From Fischerella muscicola PCC 7414 (GTDB lineage: Bacteria; Cyanobacteriota; Cyanobacteriia; Cyanobacteriales; Nostocaceae): DNA of 64,000 nucleotides. Numbering within the stretch: position 1 is the stretch's first letter; every line of letters starts with the position of its first letter. The translations under genes and the position numbers were made by a program. The stretch spans positions 1 through 64,000 of the forward strand of contig NZ_AJLK01000058.1 of the NCBI RefSeq assembly GCF_000317205.1, written 5' to 3'. The notes beneath the pieces are model-generated. The model was not told the origin of the DNA and searched no databases. It saw only the letters and a program-made list of their open reading frames with translations. Of the stretch, positions 1 to 9,783 are shown one piece after another.

Positions 1-113
1 CTTATATATAGCTTCAATGACGCTCTGCTTGAGAATAATGTTATTTTTCTACAAAGGTTGTTAGCGATTGGTAGTTATACCGTCTCTTTGTGAAGCAGCC
101 CCAAATTCATGGC

Positions 114-199
114 GAAATTCCTGCAACCAAACTCTGCGTCCCTTTGCGTTCGCCTTTGCGATCCTCTGCGTTTAAAAACACTACGAATGAATGCAAAGT
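114..199. repeat. Dispersed intergenic repeat, copy A
   Basis: This gap sequence is about 85% identical by eye, in inverted orientation, to 46984-47059. Shared parts include the run CTCTGCGTCCCTTTGCG and the block GTTTAAAAACACTACGAAT. Copy A has about 9 extra bases in the middle. A weaker relative lies at 19563-19613. It ends just before the stop codon of the cyclase gene at 201. It has no coding potential that I trust. Confidence 0.6.
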
Positions 200-200
200 A

Positions 201-2375
201 CTAACTAAATTCATAACGGTTTTTTCCCAGACGCTTAGCATGGTACATTGCAGCATCTGCCTGTTTAATCAAAGTTTCATAGTCGTGACTATTGAGAGGA
301 TAAACACTAATGCCAATACTGGCGGATATTTTTATGGTGTGTCCATCCAAGACAATTGGCTCAGTGATAGTTGCTAAAATTTTTTCAGCTACTATAGCAG
401 CTACTTCTAGTTTGGGGATTGCTCGTAAAATTGCGGTAAATTCATCGCCACCCAAGCGAGAAACAGTATCACTACCCCGTAAACAATTGCTGAGGCGTTG
501 CGCAACAGTGATCAGCAGGCGATCGCCTATTTCATGTCCAAGGCTATCATTGACTTGCTTGAAGCCATCCAAATCAATAAACAGCAGTCCTAGTAACAAT
601 TGATTATTGCGCGCCCATTCCACAGATTCCTGTAGTTGTTCAGCAAATAATTTCCGATTAGGTAAACCAGTCAGAGGATCGTGATATGCCAAATAACGTA
701 AATGATCTTCTTGAAGTTTTAATTCACTGTTAGAACGGAATAACTCAGCAGCAGTGCGCTTGAGTTCATCTTCTAAAAGTTTACGTTTAGTGATATCACG
801 AATTATCCCAACCAAAAAGAAATTACCTGCGCCATCTTTGTGAAGCGATCGCTTAGTGGAAATAAAGTGAGTTTTACCCTTAGCATCAGTAAATTCTTCT
901 TCGTGTTCTTGGGGTTGCTGCGATCGAAACACTAATTCATCTTGCTGACGAAACAAATCAGCTTCTTTTTTAGAGAAAAAGTCATACTCTGACTTTTCTA
1001 GTAATAAACTCTTAGGATAACCAATTAATTGACAATAAGCTTCATTTAAAACAATCCATTGATGTTTTTCATTTTTCACAAAAATTGGATCAGGAATTGT
1101 ATTAATAACTTGATGTAAGAACTCCTTAGATCGTTTTAACTCTTCCTGCATGTGCGCGATTTGCGACGTCATCACAATTGCTGAGACACCAAAACTAAGT
1201 AAAGCAGGCATCATTGGTATCCACCAACCAAACAAGAAAGCAACATAACAACTACCAAGCAACACCAAGCAAAACAACAGGATACTCAAGATACTTCTGT
1301 TCAACCGCCGTACTCGCCACCTCGTGGCTGCACCCACATAAGCCCAAACACAAATCCATAACCCTTCAACTAAGTCAGCCCAGACTTTGAGTAAAGGTCT
1401 TCCTTGTTGGGCAGCACGGATGAATTCACTGATAAAATAGGCTTGCAGTTCCACACCTGCTACAGGCTTTGCTGTACCCATCAACCGACTAGAGTAGGGA
1501 ATTAGCACGATATCTTGAAGACTAGGTGCAGTCGAACCAATTAAGACAATGCGATTGTGAATCCACTGGCGAGGTACTTGGTCAGTTAGCACATCTCGCA
1601 TGGAAACCCTACGGAAGGCACAAATATCGGGGAATGAATTTCTACAAGCTAATTTCGGAAAATTTGACAATATTTGATAGCCTTTATTATCAACCCCTAC
1701 ATAGCCACCATCATGGGGTTGAAAACGATGAAATACTGCCTTGCCCAACTGTAAATTCTTGGGATTTTGCACGGCTTTTTTAGCTCTAATACCTTCTGCC
1801 TGGAGATAAAGCTTTGCCAACTTTAAAGCAAAACTTTCGTGTGCTTGGTCTTCAACATGCCAGTACAATAAGCTACGACGTACTTTGCCATCAGCATCTA
1901 GTAGTATGTTGTTAAAACCCACTCGTTTAAGTTTACTTAATTCCGGTGGTGGTGCAACACTATTATTTTGCTTATTGGAAAGCAATTCAATCCCAATCAA
2001 GTTTGGTATTGATTTGTAAGTATTTAACAAATTTTTATGACCAGGTTCTACCTTTAAATCTCGAAAAATGTCTAAACCAATAGCACGTGGTTGTTGGAGA
2101 TGTAATTTTTGTAAAACTTCAGCAATTACACCATCGGGAATTGGCCAAGAACCAACCTCGCGTAAAGAAGCCTCATCAATTGCAACAATAGTAATTGATT
2201 CTTCTGGTGTTTCGATGGGCCGTAATTGAAAAAATTGATCCAAAGCTGCCCATTCTAAAGATTGCAATAATCCAAAAAAACGCAGTAGTAAAATGCAGAG
2301 GGCAACGCTAGAGGCAGTGACAAATTCTCTGTTTCCTCGACACAAAAATTTTTTCAACAGGAATATTAACCTCAC
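201..2375 (-). CDS. CHASE2-PAS-GGDEF diguanylate cyclase
   Basis: This is a 724-residue membrane sensor predicted to make cyclic di-GMP. A membrane segment lies near residues 20-37. An extracytoplasmic CHASE2 domain (about 45-325) and a group of membrane helices (about 340-410) follow. Then come a PAS domain (about 420-540, with the typical IPDPIFVKNE start) and a GGDEF domain to the C-terminus. The signature RLGGDEF is intact (GGDEF at 642-646), so catalysis is expected. There is no EAL domain. The start is GTG; no better ATG fits the N-terminal membrane helix. It stands alone on its strand, so its stimulus cannot be inferred from neighbours. Confidence 0.9.
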   Translation of the reverse strand: MRLIFLLKKFLCRGNREFVTASSVALCILLLRFFGLLQSLEWAALDQFFQLRPIETPEESITIVAIDEASLREVGSWPIPDGVIAEVLQKLHLQQPRAIGLDIFRDLKVEPGHKNLLNTYKSIPNLIGIELLSNKQNNSVAPPPELSKLKRVGFNNILLDADGKVRRSLLYWHVEDQAHESFALKLAKLYLQAEGIRAKKAVQNPKNLQLGKAVFHRFQPHDGGYVGVDNKGYQILSNFPKLACRNSFPDICAFRRVSMRDVLTDQVPRQWIHNRIVLIGSTAPSLQDIVLIPYSSRLMGTAKPVAGVELQAYFISEFIRAAQQGRPLLKVWADLVEGLWICVWAYVGAATRWRVRRLNRSILSILLFCLVLLGSCYVAFLFGWWIPMMPALLSFGVSAIVMTSQIAHMQEELKRSKEFLHQVINTIPDPIFVKNEKHQWIVLNEAYCQLIGYPKSLLLEKSEYDFFSKKEADLFRQQDELVFRSQQPQEHEEEFTDAKGKTHFISTKRSLHKDGAGNFFLVGIIRDITKRKLLEDELKRTAAELFRSNSELKLQEDHLRYLAYHDPLTGLPNRKLFAEQLQESVEWARNNQLLLGLLFIDLDGFKQVNDSLGHEIGDRLLITVAQRLSNCLRGSDTVSRLGGDEFTAILRAIPKLEVAAIVAEKILATITEPIVLDGHTIKISASIGISVYPLNSHDYETLIKQADAAMYHAKRLGKNRYEFS

Positions 2376-2446
2376 GAAGCGTTTGCCTTGCTGCTGATTG
2401 ATGGGTTTTTGTCAATTTTTGCCTAAGTCTTGTAGACAATTAACTA

Positions 2447-2547
2447 TAGCAATCCTAAATCATTTGTGAAAAACAAGATCCCCGACTTTTCTAAAAAAGT
2501 CGGGGATCTAGGCAATGTAACTGTTTACAACTCAAATAGGATTGCTA
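2447..2547. mobile_element. MITE-like element, family 1, copy 1
   Basis: The ends form a 10-bp inverted repeat, TAGCAATCCT at 2447-2456 and AGGATTGCTA at 2538-2547. A strong central hairpin lies at 2477-2508 (GATCCCCGACTTTT paired with its complement). There is no ORF. Partial relatives lie at 39595-39655 (inverted) and 51477-51537. Termini beginning with TA recall MITEs mobilised by IS630/Tc1-type transposases, but that link is inference. Confidence 0.6.
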
Positions 2548-2575
2548 GAGTCAAATATATTGAGAACAGCCATTT

Positions 2576-3565
2576 TTATGCTTGTTTTAAAACATACTTA
2601 AAACTACGTGGGCCTGCGTAATTACTAATGTTTGCTAGCTGCTCTAAAGTTTGCACTCCTGCATAGGTTTTACCATTAATAATCCAAGTCGGATAGCTTT
2701 GAATTTTAGCTGCTCTGCACTCATCTTTTAGACCATTTGGGTTATCAATAGGAGCGCAATCTATATGCTCAATTTCGCTGTAAGCTTCTTTACCAAAAAG
2801 TAATTTCTGTTCATGGCAGTGAGGACACCACCAAGCAATGTATTCTTTAGCACCTATTTGCTTTAAGTGACGTGCAAGGGCAATTTCTGCTTCACCGGAG
2901 GCAGTGGTAACTTCCCAACCAACACCTGGTTTGGGTTCTTGCAGTGGTCTGAAACTGATGATTGCTGGTTGACCGGGATTTTCTACAATAGTGACTCCAC
3001 TATTATTATTTGGTGGAGGAGCATAAATAGCTAAAGTCCCAACTAACGTCACCATGCCGACAACAATGGCAGTAAAAAAGATTTGCCCGATTTCTTCCCA
3101 AGCACGACCCACAATAGTTAGGACTAACATACTTAAGGAAAAAATTGCTGAGGCAACACAGTAGATACATAATGCTTTAATCTTGAATACCAGCAGGTAC
3201 ATCAAGAAACCACTGAACACCGACATAGCGATCGCTCCGATCAACAGCAGCAACCAAGTTAAATTTTCCAGCTTTTTTCGAGAATCTTTCTTTTTAACTG
3301 GGTCGACAGCCAACGGGGTTAAGGCAAAAACTGCCATACTCACATAAGCTAAAAAACCGAACAAAGCCAGAGGCAGTCCGAAAACCGTCGCATAATCGCT
3401 CTGTAGTACAATATCGCAACTTTTAGTAGGACAAGCAGCTGAGCTTTGGCTAAATTTAACTATGGTCAGGTAAGCAGTGGTTAATGCACCTAAAATAGCG
3501 ATCGCACCAATTAGCAAACGCGATCGACGATGAATCCAAGGGGTAGAAGAAAGGCGGCGTTTCAT
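2576..3565 (-). CDS. Vitamin K epoxide reductase-thioredoxin fusion
   Basis: This 329-residue membrane oxidoreductase is expected to drive disulfide bond formation in the periplasm or thylakoid lumen by passing electrons to quinone. Residues 1-180 form the VKOR bundle, with the loop cysteines C45 and C50 and the membrane active site C133-I-Y-C136. The C-terminal part is a thioredoxin-like domain with WWCPHC (C247 and C250). This cyanobacterial and plant-chloroplast arrangement (LTO1 type) puts oxidase and partner in one chain. I chose the ATG at 3565, which gives a short basic N-terminus (MKRR) before the first helix. An upstream in-frame extension to 3676 is low-complexity repeat DNA. Confidence 0.92.
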   Translation of the reverse strand: MKRRLSSTPWIHRRSRLLIGAIAILGALTTAYLTIVKFSQSSAACPTKSCDIVLQSDYATVFGLPLALFGFLAYVSMAVFALTPLAVDPVKKKDSRKKLENLTWLLLLIGAIAMSVFSGFLMYLLVFKIKALCIYCVASAIFSLSMLVLTIVGRAWEEIGQIFFTAIVVGMVTLVGTLAIYAPPPNNNSGVTIVENPGQPAIISFRPLQEPKPGVGWEVTTASGEAEIALARHLKQIGAKEYIAWWCPHCHEQKLLFGKEAYSEIEHIDCAPIDNPNGLKDECRAAKIQSYPTWIINGKTYAGVQTLEQLANISNYAGPRSFKYVLKQA

Positions 3566-3684
3566 AAGCAGGTATTGGTAATTGGGATAGAGGATAGGGG
3601 ACAAGGGGGACAAGGAAGACAAAGGGAGAATAAACACCAATTGTTCAATTCCCGATCCCCGATCCCTTACCCCCAATCCCCAAT

Positions 3685-4566
3685 TTAAGATTTTAGGCTC
3701 ACAGAAGAAATTGATTTGCGATCGCCCCTGTTGTTCCAGCTACGGTGTGCGGCCTCTACAAATTGACTAACACGAATTGGGTCAATTGTTTGTTCGCGAC
3801 GACCGTGACGTTTTAAGGAACTAGAGACAATCACTCCATCTGCTGCTTGTAACAATGTCGCAACATTTTCCCAAGATGCGCCGCTACCAACAAATACTGG
3901 TGTGCCTGCTGCTGCTTGTGCAGCTAATTCCAAATCTTCTTGGTTAGGTGGACTGCCTGTAGCCCAACCAGACAAAATCACGGCGTCTGCCAAACCCCGT
4001 TCGATTGTATCTTGCACTGCTACAGTCAGATTTGGTGAACTTAATGGACGAGCGTGCTTAACTAAGACATCAGCAAAGATTTTGACATCACAACCCAATT
4101 CGCGCCGATAGCGCAGTAATTGATGGGCTTCTCCCTCAATTAAACCTTGATCGGTTGCCATAACTCCAGTGAGGACGTTCACACGGATAAATTGCGCCCT
4201 CACACAGCTAGCGATCGCCATTGCACTTTTGGCATCATTCCGTAAAACGTTGATGCCAATGGGCAGCGTCACCATATTCTGTATCCGCTGCACTACCACA
4301 GTCATCGCGCTGACAACTGCGGGGTCAACCTGGTTTTTAGTAAACGGTGCATCAAAAAAATTTTCTACAATGATACCGTTAACTCCGCCACTGGCTAGGG
4401 CTGTTGCTTCTTGTTCAGCACGGTCAATTACTGTTTTTAGGCTACCTCCCCAACGGGGCGAGGTAGGTAATGGTAGTAAATGAACTACACCAATAATCGG
4501 TGTGCGGGTTTTAAATAGCTGATATAAGTCCACGTCTTTAATCCGTAACACACAGTCCAGAGTCAA
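3685..4566 (-). CDS. BtpA/SgcQ-family protein
   Basis: This 293-residue protein has the BtpA-family opening (PIIGVVHLLPLPTSPRW). It also has the glycine-rich phosphate-binding-like segments of a TIM barrel, such as VFVGSGAS and ADGVIVSSSLK. In Synechocystis BtpA stabilises the photosystem I reaction-centre proteins PsaA/PsaB. That role is family knowledge and is not visible here, and the wider family also includes enzymes of unknown activity. It lies about 120 bp upstream of the VKOR gene on the same strand, separated by repeat DNA, so co-transcription is possible but unproven. Confidence 0.85.
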   Translation of the reverse strand: MTLDCVLRIKDVDLYQLFKTRTPIIGVVHLLPLPTSPRWGGSLKTVIDRAEQEATALASGGVNGIIVENFFDAPFTKNQVDPAVVSAMTVVVQRIQNMVTLPIGINVLRNDAKSAMAIASCVRAQFIRVNVLTGVMATDQGLIEGEAHQLLRYRRELGCDVKIFADVLVKHARPLSSPNLTVAVQDTIERGLADAVILSGWATGSPPNQEDLELAAQAAAGTPVFVGSGASWENVATLLQAADGVIVSSSLKRHGRREQTIDPIRVSQFVEAAHRSWNNRGDRKSISSVSLKS

Positions 4567-5512
4567 TAGTCAATAGTCAATGGTCAATAGTCAATGGTCA
4601 ATCGATTTTGGATTTTGGATTTTAGATTTTGGATTTGTTCCGCCCACAAGGGGCTGAGCATAAACCGAAATAATCTGGCGATTGTGGATTTATCCCACTC
4701 AAGGGCTTACAGATTCTGGATTGTTAATTTTTGTTTCGTCCCATCTGACTTGCTGTTGGAACGTATACTAAAAAAATTTAATCCAAAATTTACAATCCAT
4801 AATCCAAAATTGGCAGTCAATATCCTGTAGACTGAGAATTCTGGACTGTTGACTTAGGACTTTAGACTGTTGACTTTTGACTAACTTTTCCAACTTTTTT
4901 TAAGTTGGTCGGTTTTCCGCCTCCCCCTTAAGATGGAAATTAACGTAAAACCTTCCATAAGATATGTTAAGATAAAAACTGTTTACAAGAGGAGTTTGCA
5001 ACTCACAAGACGCACAAGACGCCAAGCGGCTTTCCGTAAGGTAGCTGTTCTTCCTCGAACAGCTAAAGAGTCTGTTACAGTTGCGGGTAAAACCTGAACT
5101 GATTGGTAGCATTACCGCTGTCAAGGCGTTAATTTTAGTGCGTGTTTTCCTAGATGGTAGCGACTTCTCACCACACATCCCATAGGGGAAAGTGGCTCCC
5201 TATAGGGTAGAGTAGATTCACAACGCACGCGCTGCGGTAATGTAAAATACCAAAAGCAATTTGCACCAAGAATTACGAGTGTCTATTTTACCCAACGACT
5301 ATTTGTTTTTCCCTTGGAAACACAGAATAGTAAGAAAATCATAGCATGATCTCTGTGCAATTCATCGGGATCATAAGTTCCTTTGGGTGCGTTTGGATTT
5401 TGTCATGCAGGCATGATGTAAAAGGGCTTGGCTCTTGAGCAAGTGTCTGAAAATCCTTAGTTAATATTTAACTTTTGGAGTGCAAAAAAACTGAAAACTT
5501 TATTTTTCTAGT
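4567..5512. other. 946-bp gap with short tandem repeats, no convincing gene
   Basis: The left end holds a short tandem repeat (AGTCAATRGTCAAT units, 4560-4603), followed by runs of GGATTTTAGATTTT (about 4605-4640) of the kind that recurs in cyanobacterial gaps. Around 5180-5215 a short inverted repeat CCCTATAGGG sits in a GC-richer stretch. A 92-codon minus-strand open frame at 4900-5178 has no recognisable motif and I do not call it. The last ~100 bp should contain the rimO promoter, but no consensus site stands out. Confidence 0.6.
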
Positions 5513-6832
5513 ATGGGTGAAAAACCAACCATTGCAATATCTCACCTGGGTTGTGAAAAAAATCGAATTGATACAGAACATATGTTAGGACTGCTGGTAG
5601 AAGCAGGCTATGGCGTAGATTCTAATGAAGAGTTAGCAGATTACGTTATTGTTAATACTTGTAGTTTTATCGAAGCAGCTCGGGAAGAATCTGTCAGAAC
5701 TTTGGTAGAACTGGCAGAGGCAAATAAAAAAATCGTCATTACAGGTTGTATGGCGCAGCATTTCCAAGAGCAATTGTTGGAAGAGTTGCCCGAAGCAGTG
5801 GCAGTAGTAGGTACAGGCGATTATCACAAAATCGTTGGCGTGATTGAACGAGTAGAACAGGGCGATCGCGTCAAAGAAGTTAGCGCCGAACCAACTTACA
5901 TCGCCGATGAAACCACACCCCGCTATCGCACTACAACCGAAGGTGTGGCATATGTAAGAATTGCGGAAGGATGCGACTATCGCTGTGCGTTTTGTATCAT
6001 TCCGCATCTGCGGGGAAACCAGCGATCGCGTACTATAGAATCAATAGTCGCGGAAGCTGAACAGTTAGCAAGTCAAGGGGTACAGGAAATCATTTTGATT
6101 TCCCAAATCACCACAAATTACGGTATAGATATCTACGGGAAACCTAAATTAGCAGAATTGCTTCGTGCTTTGGGGAAAGTAGACGTGCCGTGGATTCGGA
6201 TGCACTACGCTTATCCGACGGGACTGACTCCAGATGTGATCGCGGCAATTCGTGAAACACCCAATGTCTTACCTTATCTGGATTTGCCTTTGCAGCATTC
6301 CCATCCGGAAATTCTCCGCGCCATGAACCGTCCTTGGCAAGGACAAGTCAACGATGCAATTATCGAACGCATCAAGGAAGCACTACCACAGGCGATACTG
6401 CGGACAACATTTATTGTTGGGTTTCCTGGCGAAGGTGATGAACATTTTCAGCATTTATTTCAATTCATCCAACGCCATGAATTTGATCATGTAGGTGTTT
6501 TCACCTTCTCTCCAGAGCAAGGAACACCAGCCTACAACCTACCCAATCAGTTACCGCAAGCAATCAAAGATGAGCGACGGGACATATTGATGGAACTGCA
6601 ACAGCCGATTTCTCTACGTAAAAATCAGCAAGAAATTGGCAGAGTCGTTGATGTTTTGATTGAACAAGAAAATCCCTCAACAGGAGAATTAATCGGTCGT
6701 TCGGCTAGATTTGCTCCGGAAGTAGATGGTCAAGTTTACGTTCGTGGGCAAGCAAGATTGGGAACTATCGTACCAGTAGCCATCAAAGAAGCTGATACGT
6801 ACGACTTGTACGGAGTAGTTGGTGGTAGTTAA
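5513..6832 (+). CDS. Ribosomal protein S12 methylthiotransferase RimO
   Basis: This is a 439-residue radical-SAM enzyme that adds a methylthio group to the conserved aspartate of ribosomal protein S12. The N-terminal MTTase domain has the three cluster cysteines C14, C50 and C79. The radical-SAM motif CxxxCxxC is C154, C158, C161. A C-terminal TRAM domain follows (about 370-435). The sequence around C161 (IIPHLRG) and the length favour RimO over MiaB. All key residues are present. Confidence 0.95.
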   Translation: MGEKPTIAISHLGCEKNRIDTEHMLGLLVEAGYGVDSNEELADYVIVNTCSFIEAAREESVRTLVELAEANKKIVITGCMAQHFQEQLLEELPEAVAVVGTGDYHKIVGVIERVEQGDRVKEVSAEPTYIADETTPRYRTTTEGVAYVRIAEGCDYRCAFCIIPHLRGNQRSRTIESIVAEAEQLASQGVQEIILISQITTNYGIDIYGKPKLAELLRALGKVDVPWIRMHYAYPTGLTPDVIAAIRETPNVLPYLDLPLQHSHPEILRAMNRPWQGQVNDAIIERIKEALPQAILRTTFIVGFPGEGDEHFQHLFQFIQRHEFDHVGVFTFSPEQGTPAYNLPNQLPQAIKDERRDILMELQQPISLRKNQQEIGRVVDVLIEQENPSTGELIGRSARFAPEVDGQVYVRGQARLGTIVPVAIKEADTYDLYGVVGGS

Positions 6833-7005
6833 TCGTTGATTGGAACAACAACCAACAAACAACCCTACCCTTACGGGAAGCCACTTCGTGTCTACGGGTT
6901 CGTCAGTCGCTCATGGGGGAAGACCCCCCTTGGGGCGCGCTGACTCACCACCAACAAACAACAAACAACAACCAACAAATAACTAAATACAAATTAGGAG
7001 AGTTA

Positions 7006-8556
7006 ATGACACTTTCTTTTCAAGAACTAGGTATCTCACCAGAACGGATTGAGCAAATTGAAAAAATTGGTTTTACCACACCAACCAATATTCAAGCCCA
7101 AGCGATTCCCCAACTTTTAGCGGGTCGCGATGTCGTTGGTCAATCTCAAACAGGTACAGGTAAAACCGCTGCTTTCTCTCTGCCAATTCTAGAGCGGCTG
7201 GATGTAAGTCAAAAAGCAGTGCAAGCACTGGTTTTGACCCCAACTCGAGAGTTAGCAATTCAAGTTCAAGATGCTATCAGTGAGTTTCTGGGCAACGAAG
7301 GCTTGCGTGTAATGGCAATTTACGGCGGTCAATCTATAGATCGCCAAATTTTACAACTCAAGCGCGGCGTTCACATGGTCGTGGGTACACCAGGGCGAGT
7401 CATAGACTTGCTAGAACGGGGTAGCTTGAAGTTGGATCATGTGAAATGGTTTGTTTTGGATGAAGCCGACGAAATGCTCAGCATGGGCTTTATCGATGAT
7501 GTGGAAAAGATTCTTTCCCAAGCACCCCAAGAACGGCAGACAGCTTTATTCTCTGCCACAATGCCGCCATCGATCCGCCAGCTGGTGAATAAGTTCCTGA
7601 ATGATCCAGTAACAGTCGCCGTTGAACAACCAAAAGCTGCTCCCAACAAAATTAATCAGGTAGCTTATCTAGTACCGCGCCATTGGTCAAAAGTCAAAGC
7701 TTTACAGCCCATCCTGGAAATGGAAGATCCAGAATCGGCTTTGATCTTTGTTCGCACTAGACGCACGGCTGCTGAACTCACCAATCAATTGCAAGCTGCT
7801 GGTCACAGTGTTGATGAATACCACGGTGATTTATCCCAACAAGCACGGGAACGTTTGTTGACTCGATTCCGTAATCGTCAGGTGCGCTGGGTAGTAGCTA
7901 CTGATATTGCAGCGCGGGGTTTAGATGTTGACCAACTATCCCACGTGATCAACTTTGATTTACCAGACAGTGTGGAAACCTATGTCCACCGCATCGGCCG
8001 TACTGGTCGCGCTGGTAAAGAAGGTACAGCCATCACCTTGGTGCAGCCCTTTGAACGACGCAAGCAGCAGTTGTTTGAGCGCCATGTGCGTCAAAGTTGG
8101 CAATTACTTTCGATTCCCACACGGGCACAAATTGAAGCTAGACAACTGGAAAAATTACAAACCCAGGTGCAAGAAGCTTTGGTGGGTGAACGTATGGCTT
8201 CATTTTTGTCCATCGTTAGCCAGCTGAGCGAACAATATGATGCTCATGCGATCGCCGCAGCTGCATTACAAATCGCCTACGACCAAACCCGTCCTGCTTG
8301 GTTGCTATCAGAAGCCGACTATCCCGAAGAAGACCTCCGACCCACTCCCAAACCCAAACTACGGGGTGGCGGTCGCCGCGACTCTAATCGCGAGTCTAGT
8401 GGTGAACACCGTCGCCGTTCCTCTTGGGTGTCATCAGAAGTAGGTGCAGAAGGAGACAAACGCGGTTCCTCCAAGCCCAAACTGCGGACAGGACGACGGG
8501 ATACTCCGGTGCCGAAAAAGGTAAGTTCTCATCAGGCTAGAGAGTCTGCTTCGTAG
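7006..8556 (+). CDS. DEAD-box RNA helicase (DeaD/CrhR-like)
   Basis: This 516-residue ATP-dependent RNA helicase has the Q motif near residue 30, motif I SQTGTGKT (47-54), the DEAD box in VLDEADEM, SAT, and the C-terminal helicase motifs ending in HRIGRTGRAG. The last ~70 residues form a basic low-complexity tail rich in R, G, S and K (PKLRGGGRRDSN), typical of RNA-contacting tails. In cyanobacteria such helicases (CrhR) act in cold and redox responses; that role is inference here. The start at 7006 is supported by TAGGAG six to ten bases upstream. An in-frame extension to 6913 encodes only repeat-derived residues. Confidence 0.95.
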   Translation: MTLSFQELGISPERIEQIEKIGFTTPTNIQAQAIPQLLAGRDVVGQSQTGTGKTAAFSLPILERLDVSQKAVQALVLTPTRELAIQVQDAISEFLGNEGLRVMAIYGGQSIDRQILQLKRGVHMVVGTPGRVIDLLERGSLKLDHVKWFVLDEADEMLSMGFIDDVEKILSQAPQERQTALFSATMPPSIRQLVNKFLNDPVTVAVEQPKAAPNKINQVAYLVPRHWSKVKALQPILEMEDPESALIFVRTRRTAAELTNQLQAAGHSVDEYHGDLSQQARERLLTRFRNRQVRWVVATDIAARGLDVDQLSHVINFDLPDSVETYVHRIGRTGRAGKEGTAITLVQPFERRKQQLFERHVRQSWQLLSIPTRAQIEARQLEKLQTQVQEALVGERMASFLSIVSQLSEQYDAHAIAAAALQIAYDQTRPAWLLSEADYPEEDLRPTPKPKLRGGGRRDSNRESSGEHRRRSSWVSSEVGAEGDKRGSSKPKLRTGRRDTPVPKKVSSHQARESAS

Positions 8557-8668
8557 TCATTAGTCATTGGTCATTGGTCATTGGCAAAGAGGTGATTAGT
8601 GGGTCAAGGGTTATTGGTCAAATGACAAATAACAAATGACAAACAACAAATGACAAATGACTCTTAAC

Positions 8669-9619
8669 TTAATTTAGCCAAGGGCGACTAACTTCTTCTA
8701 AGTGGGCGATTTCATCCTCACTTAATCTCCAGCCCAAAGCGCCTGCGTTATCTCGTACTTGTTGGGCTGTTTTCACCCCAGCAATCGGAATAACGTTGCC
8801 TTGAGCAATTAACCAATTCAGGGCGACTTGGGCAGGAGTGCGACCATATTTTTCCCCATATTGGCGTAGCAAAGAGATTACTGGCTCAATTTTTTGCAAG
8901 CCTTCTTTGCTAAAGCGTGAGTCTAATTTTCTCGCACCACTGGGGGCTGAGCCTCCAGCAAGAGTGTACTTGCCAGTTAGTAGCCCCTGAGCCAAAGGAC
9001 TATAGGCTAAAATTGTTACACCCAATTCACGAGCGGTGTTGAGAATTCCATTGCTTTCAATTTGGCGAGTTAGCAAAGAGTAGCGCACTTGATTCACAGC
9101 TAGAGGTATGCCCCTTCGAGCTAGTATTTGGTGTGCTTCTCGCATTTGTTGGGCTGAGTAATTACTCACGCCTACTGCTTCTATTCTGCCCCGTTCCACT
9201 TCATCTGCGAGGGCATTTATTAAGGTTTCTTGACTCATCAAAAAAGTAAAAGGCCAATGGACTTGGTAGAGGGCTACTTTTTGAACTTGTAGGCGTTTGA
9301 GACTTTCTGTGAGAGCATCAGCAACAGACTGGGCTGTGAATCGCCAAGGAAAAGGGCCATATTTAGTGGCAATTTGGACTTTTTGTGTGGTTTTTTGGAG
9401 GAATTGGGCAAGCAACTCCTCTGAAAGCCCGAATCCGTAAATTTCTGCTGTATCAAAAAAGGTGATACCAGCTTCTAGGGAAGCATCAAAGGCTGCTTGT
9501 AATTCCTGTGGCCCGTATTCTTTGCCATAATTCCAAAATAAGCGATCGCCCCAAGCCCAAGTACCGATACACAAGGGTGTGACGACAGGGCCGCTTTGCC
9601 CCAACGTGATGGTTTCCAT
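8669..9619 (-). CDS. Aldo/keto reductase
   Basis: This 316-residue NADPH-dependent oxidoreductase has the AKR (alpha/beta)8 barrel. The catalytic tetrad is visible: D and Y in FFDTAEIYG, K in ATKYG, and H in QVHWP. The C-terminal IPIAGVK segment matches the coenzyme-binding end of the family. The substrate cannot be inferred. The ATG at 9619 begins the conserved METITLGQSG. A TTG three codons upstream is possible but less likely. It is flanked by repeat DNA on the 3' side and by the TnpB element on the 5' side. Confidence 0.9.
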   Translation of the reverse strand: METITLGQSGPVVTPLCIGTWAWGDRLFWNYGKEYGPQELQAAFDASLEAGITFFDTAEIYGFGLSEELLAQFLQKTTQKVQIATKYGPFPWRFTAQSVADALTESLKRLQVQKVALYQVHWPFTFLMSQETLINALADEVERGRIEAVGVSNYSAQQMREAHQILARRGIPLAVNQVRYSLLTRQIESNGILNTARELGVTILAYSPLAQGLLTGKYTLAGGSAPSGARKLDSRFSKEGLQKIEPVISLLRQYGEKYGRTPAQVALNWLIAQGNVIPIAGVKTAQQVRDNAGALGWRLSEDEIAHLEEVSRPWLN

Positions 9620-9783
9620 TTTGATCAAACCTATTTACATTTATTTACTTTATTTAGTTTAACTTTACAATTATCGTCTCATCTGTTTGCTCAAGAACTA
9701 ATAACTGATTACGGTTTATCGATCCTGGTGGGAAGACCCCTTGTGTTGCTTACGAAATCTTGGAATGAGAGTTAGGGCTGTAT

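Noticed and set aside
4900-5178. 92-codon minus-strand ORF before rimO
   Set aside because: No motif, atypical composition and no ribosome-binding site; probably chance.
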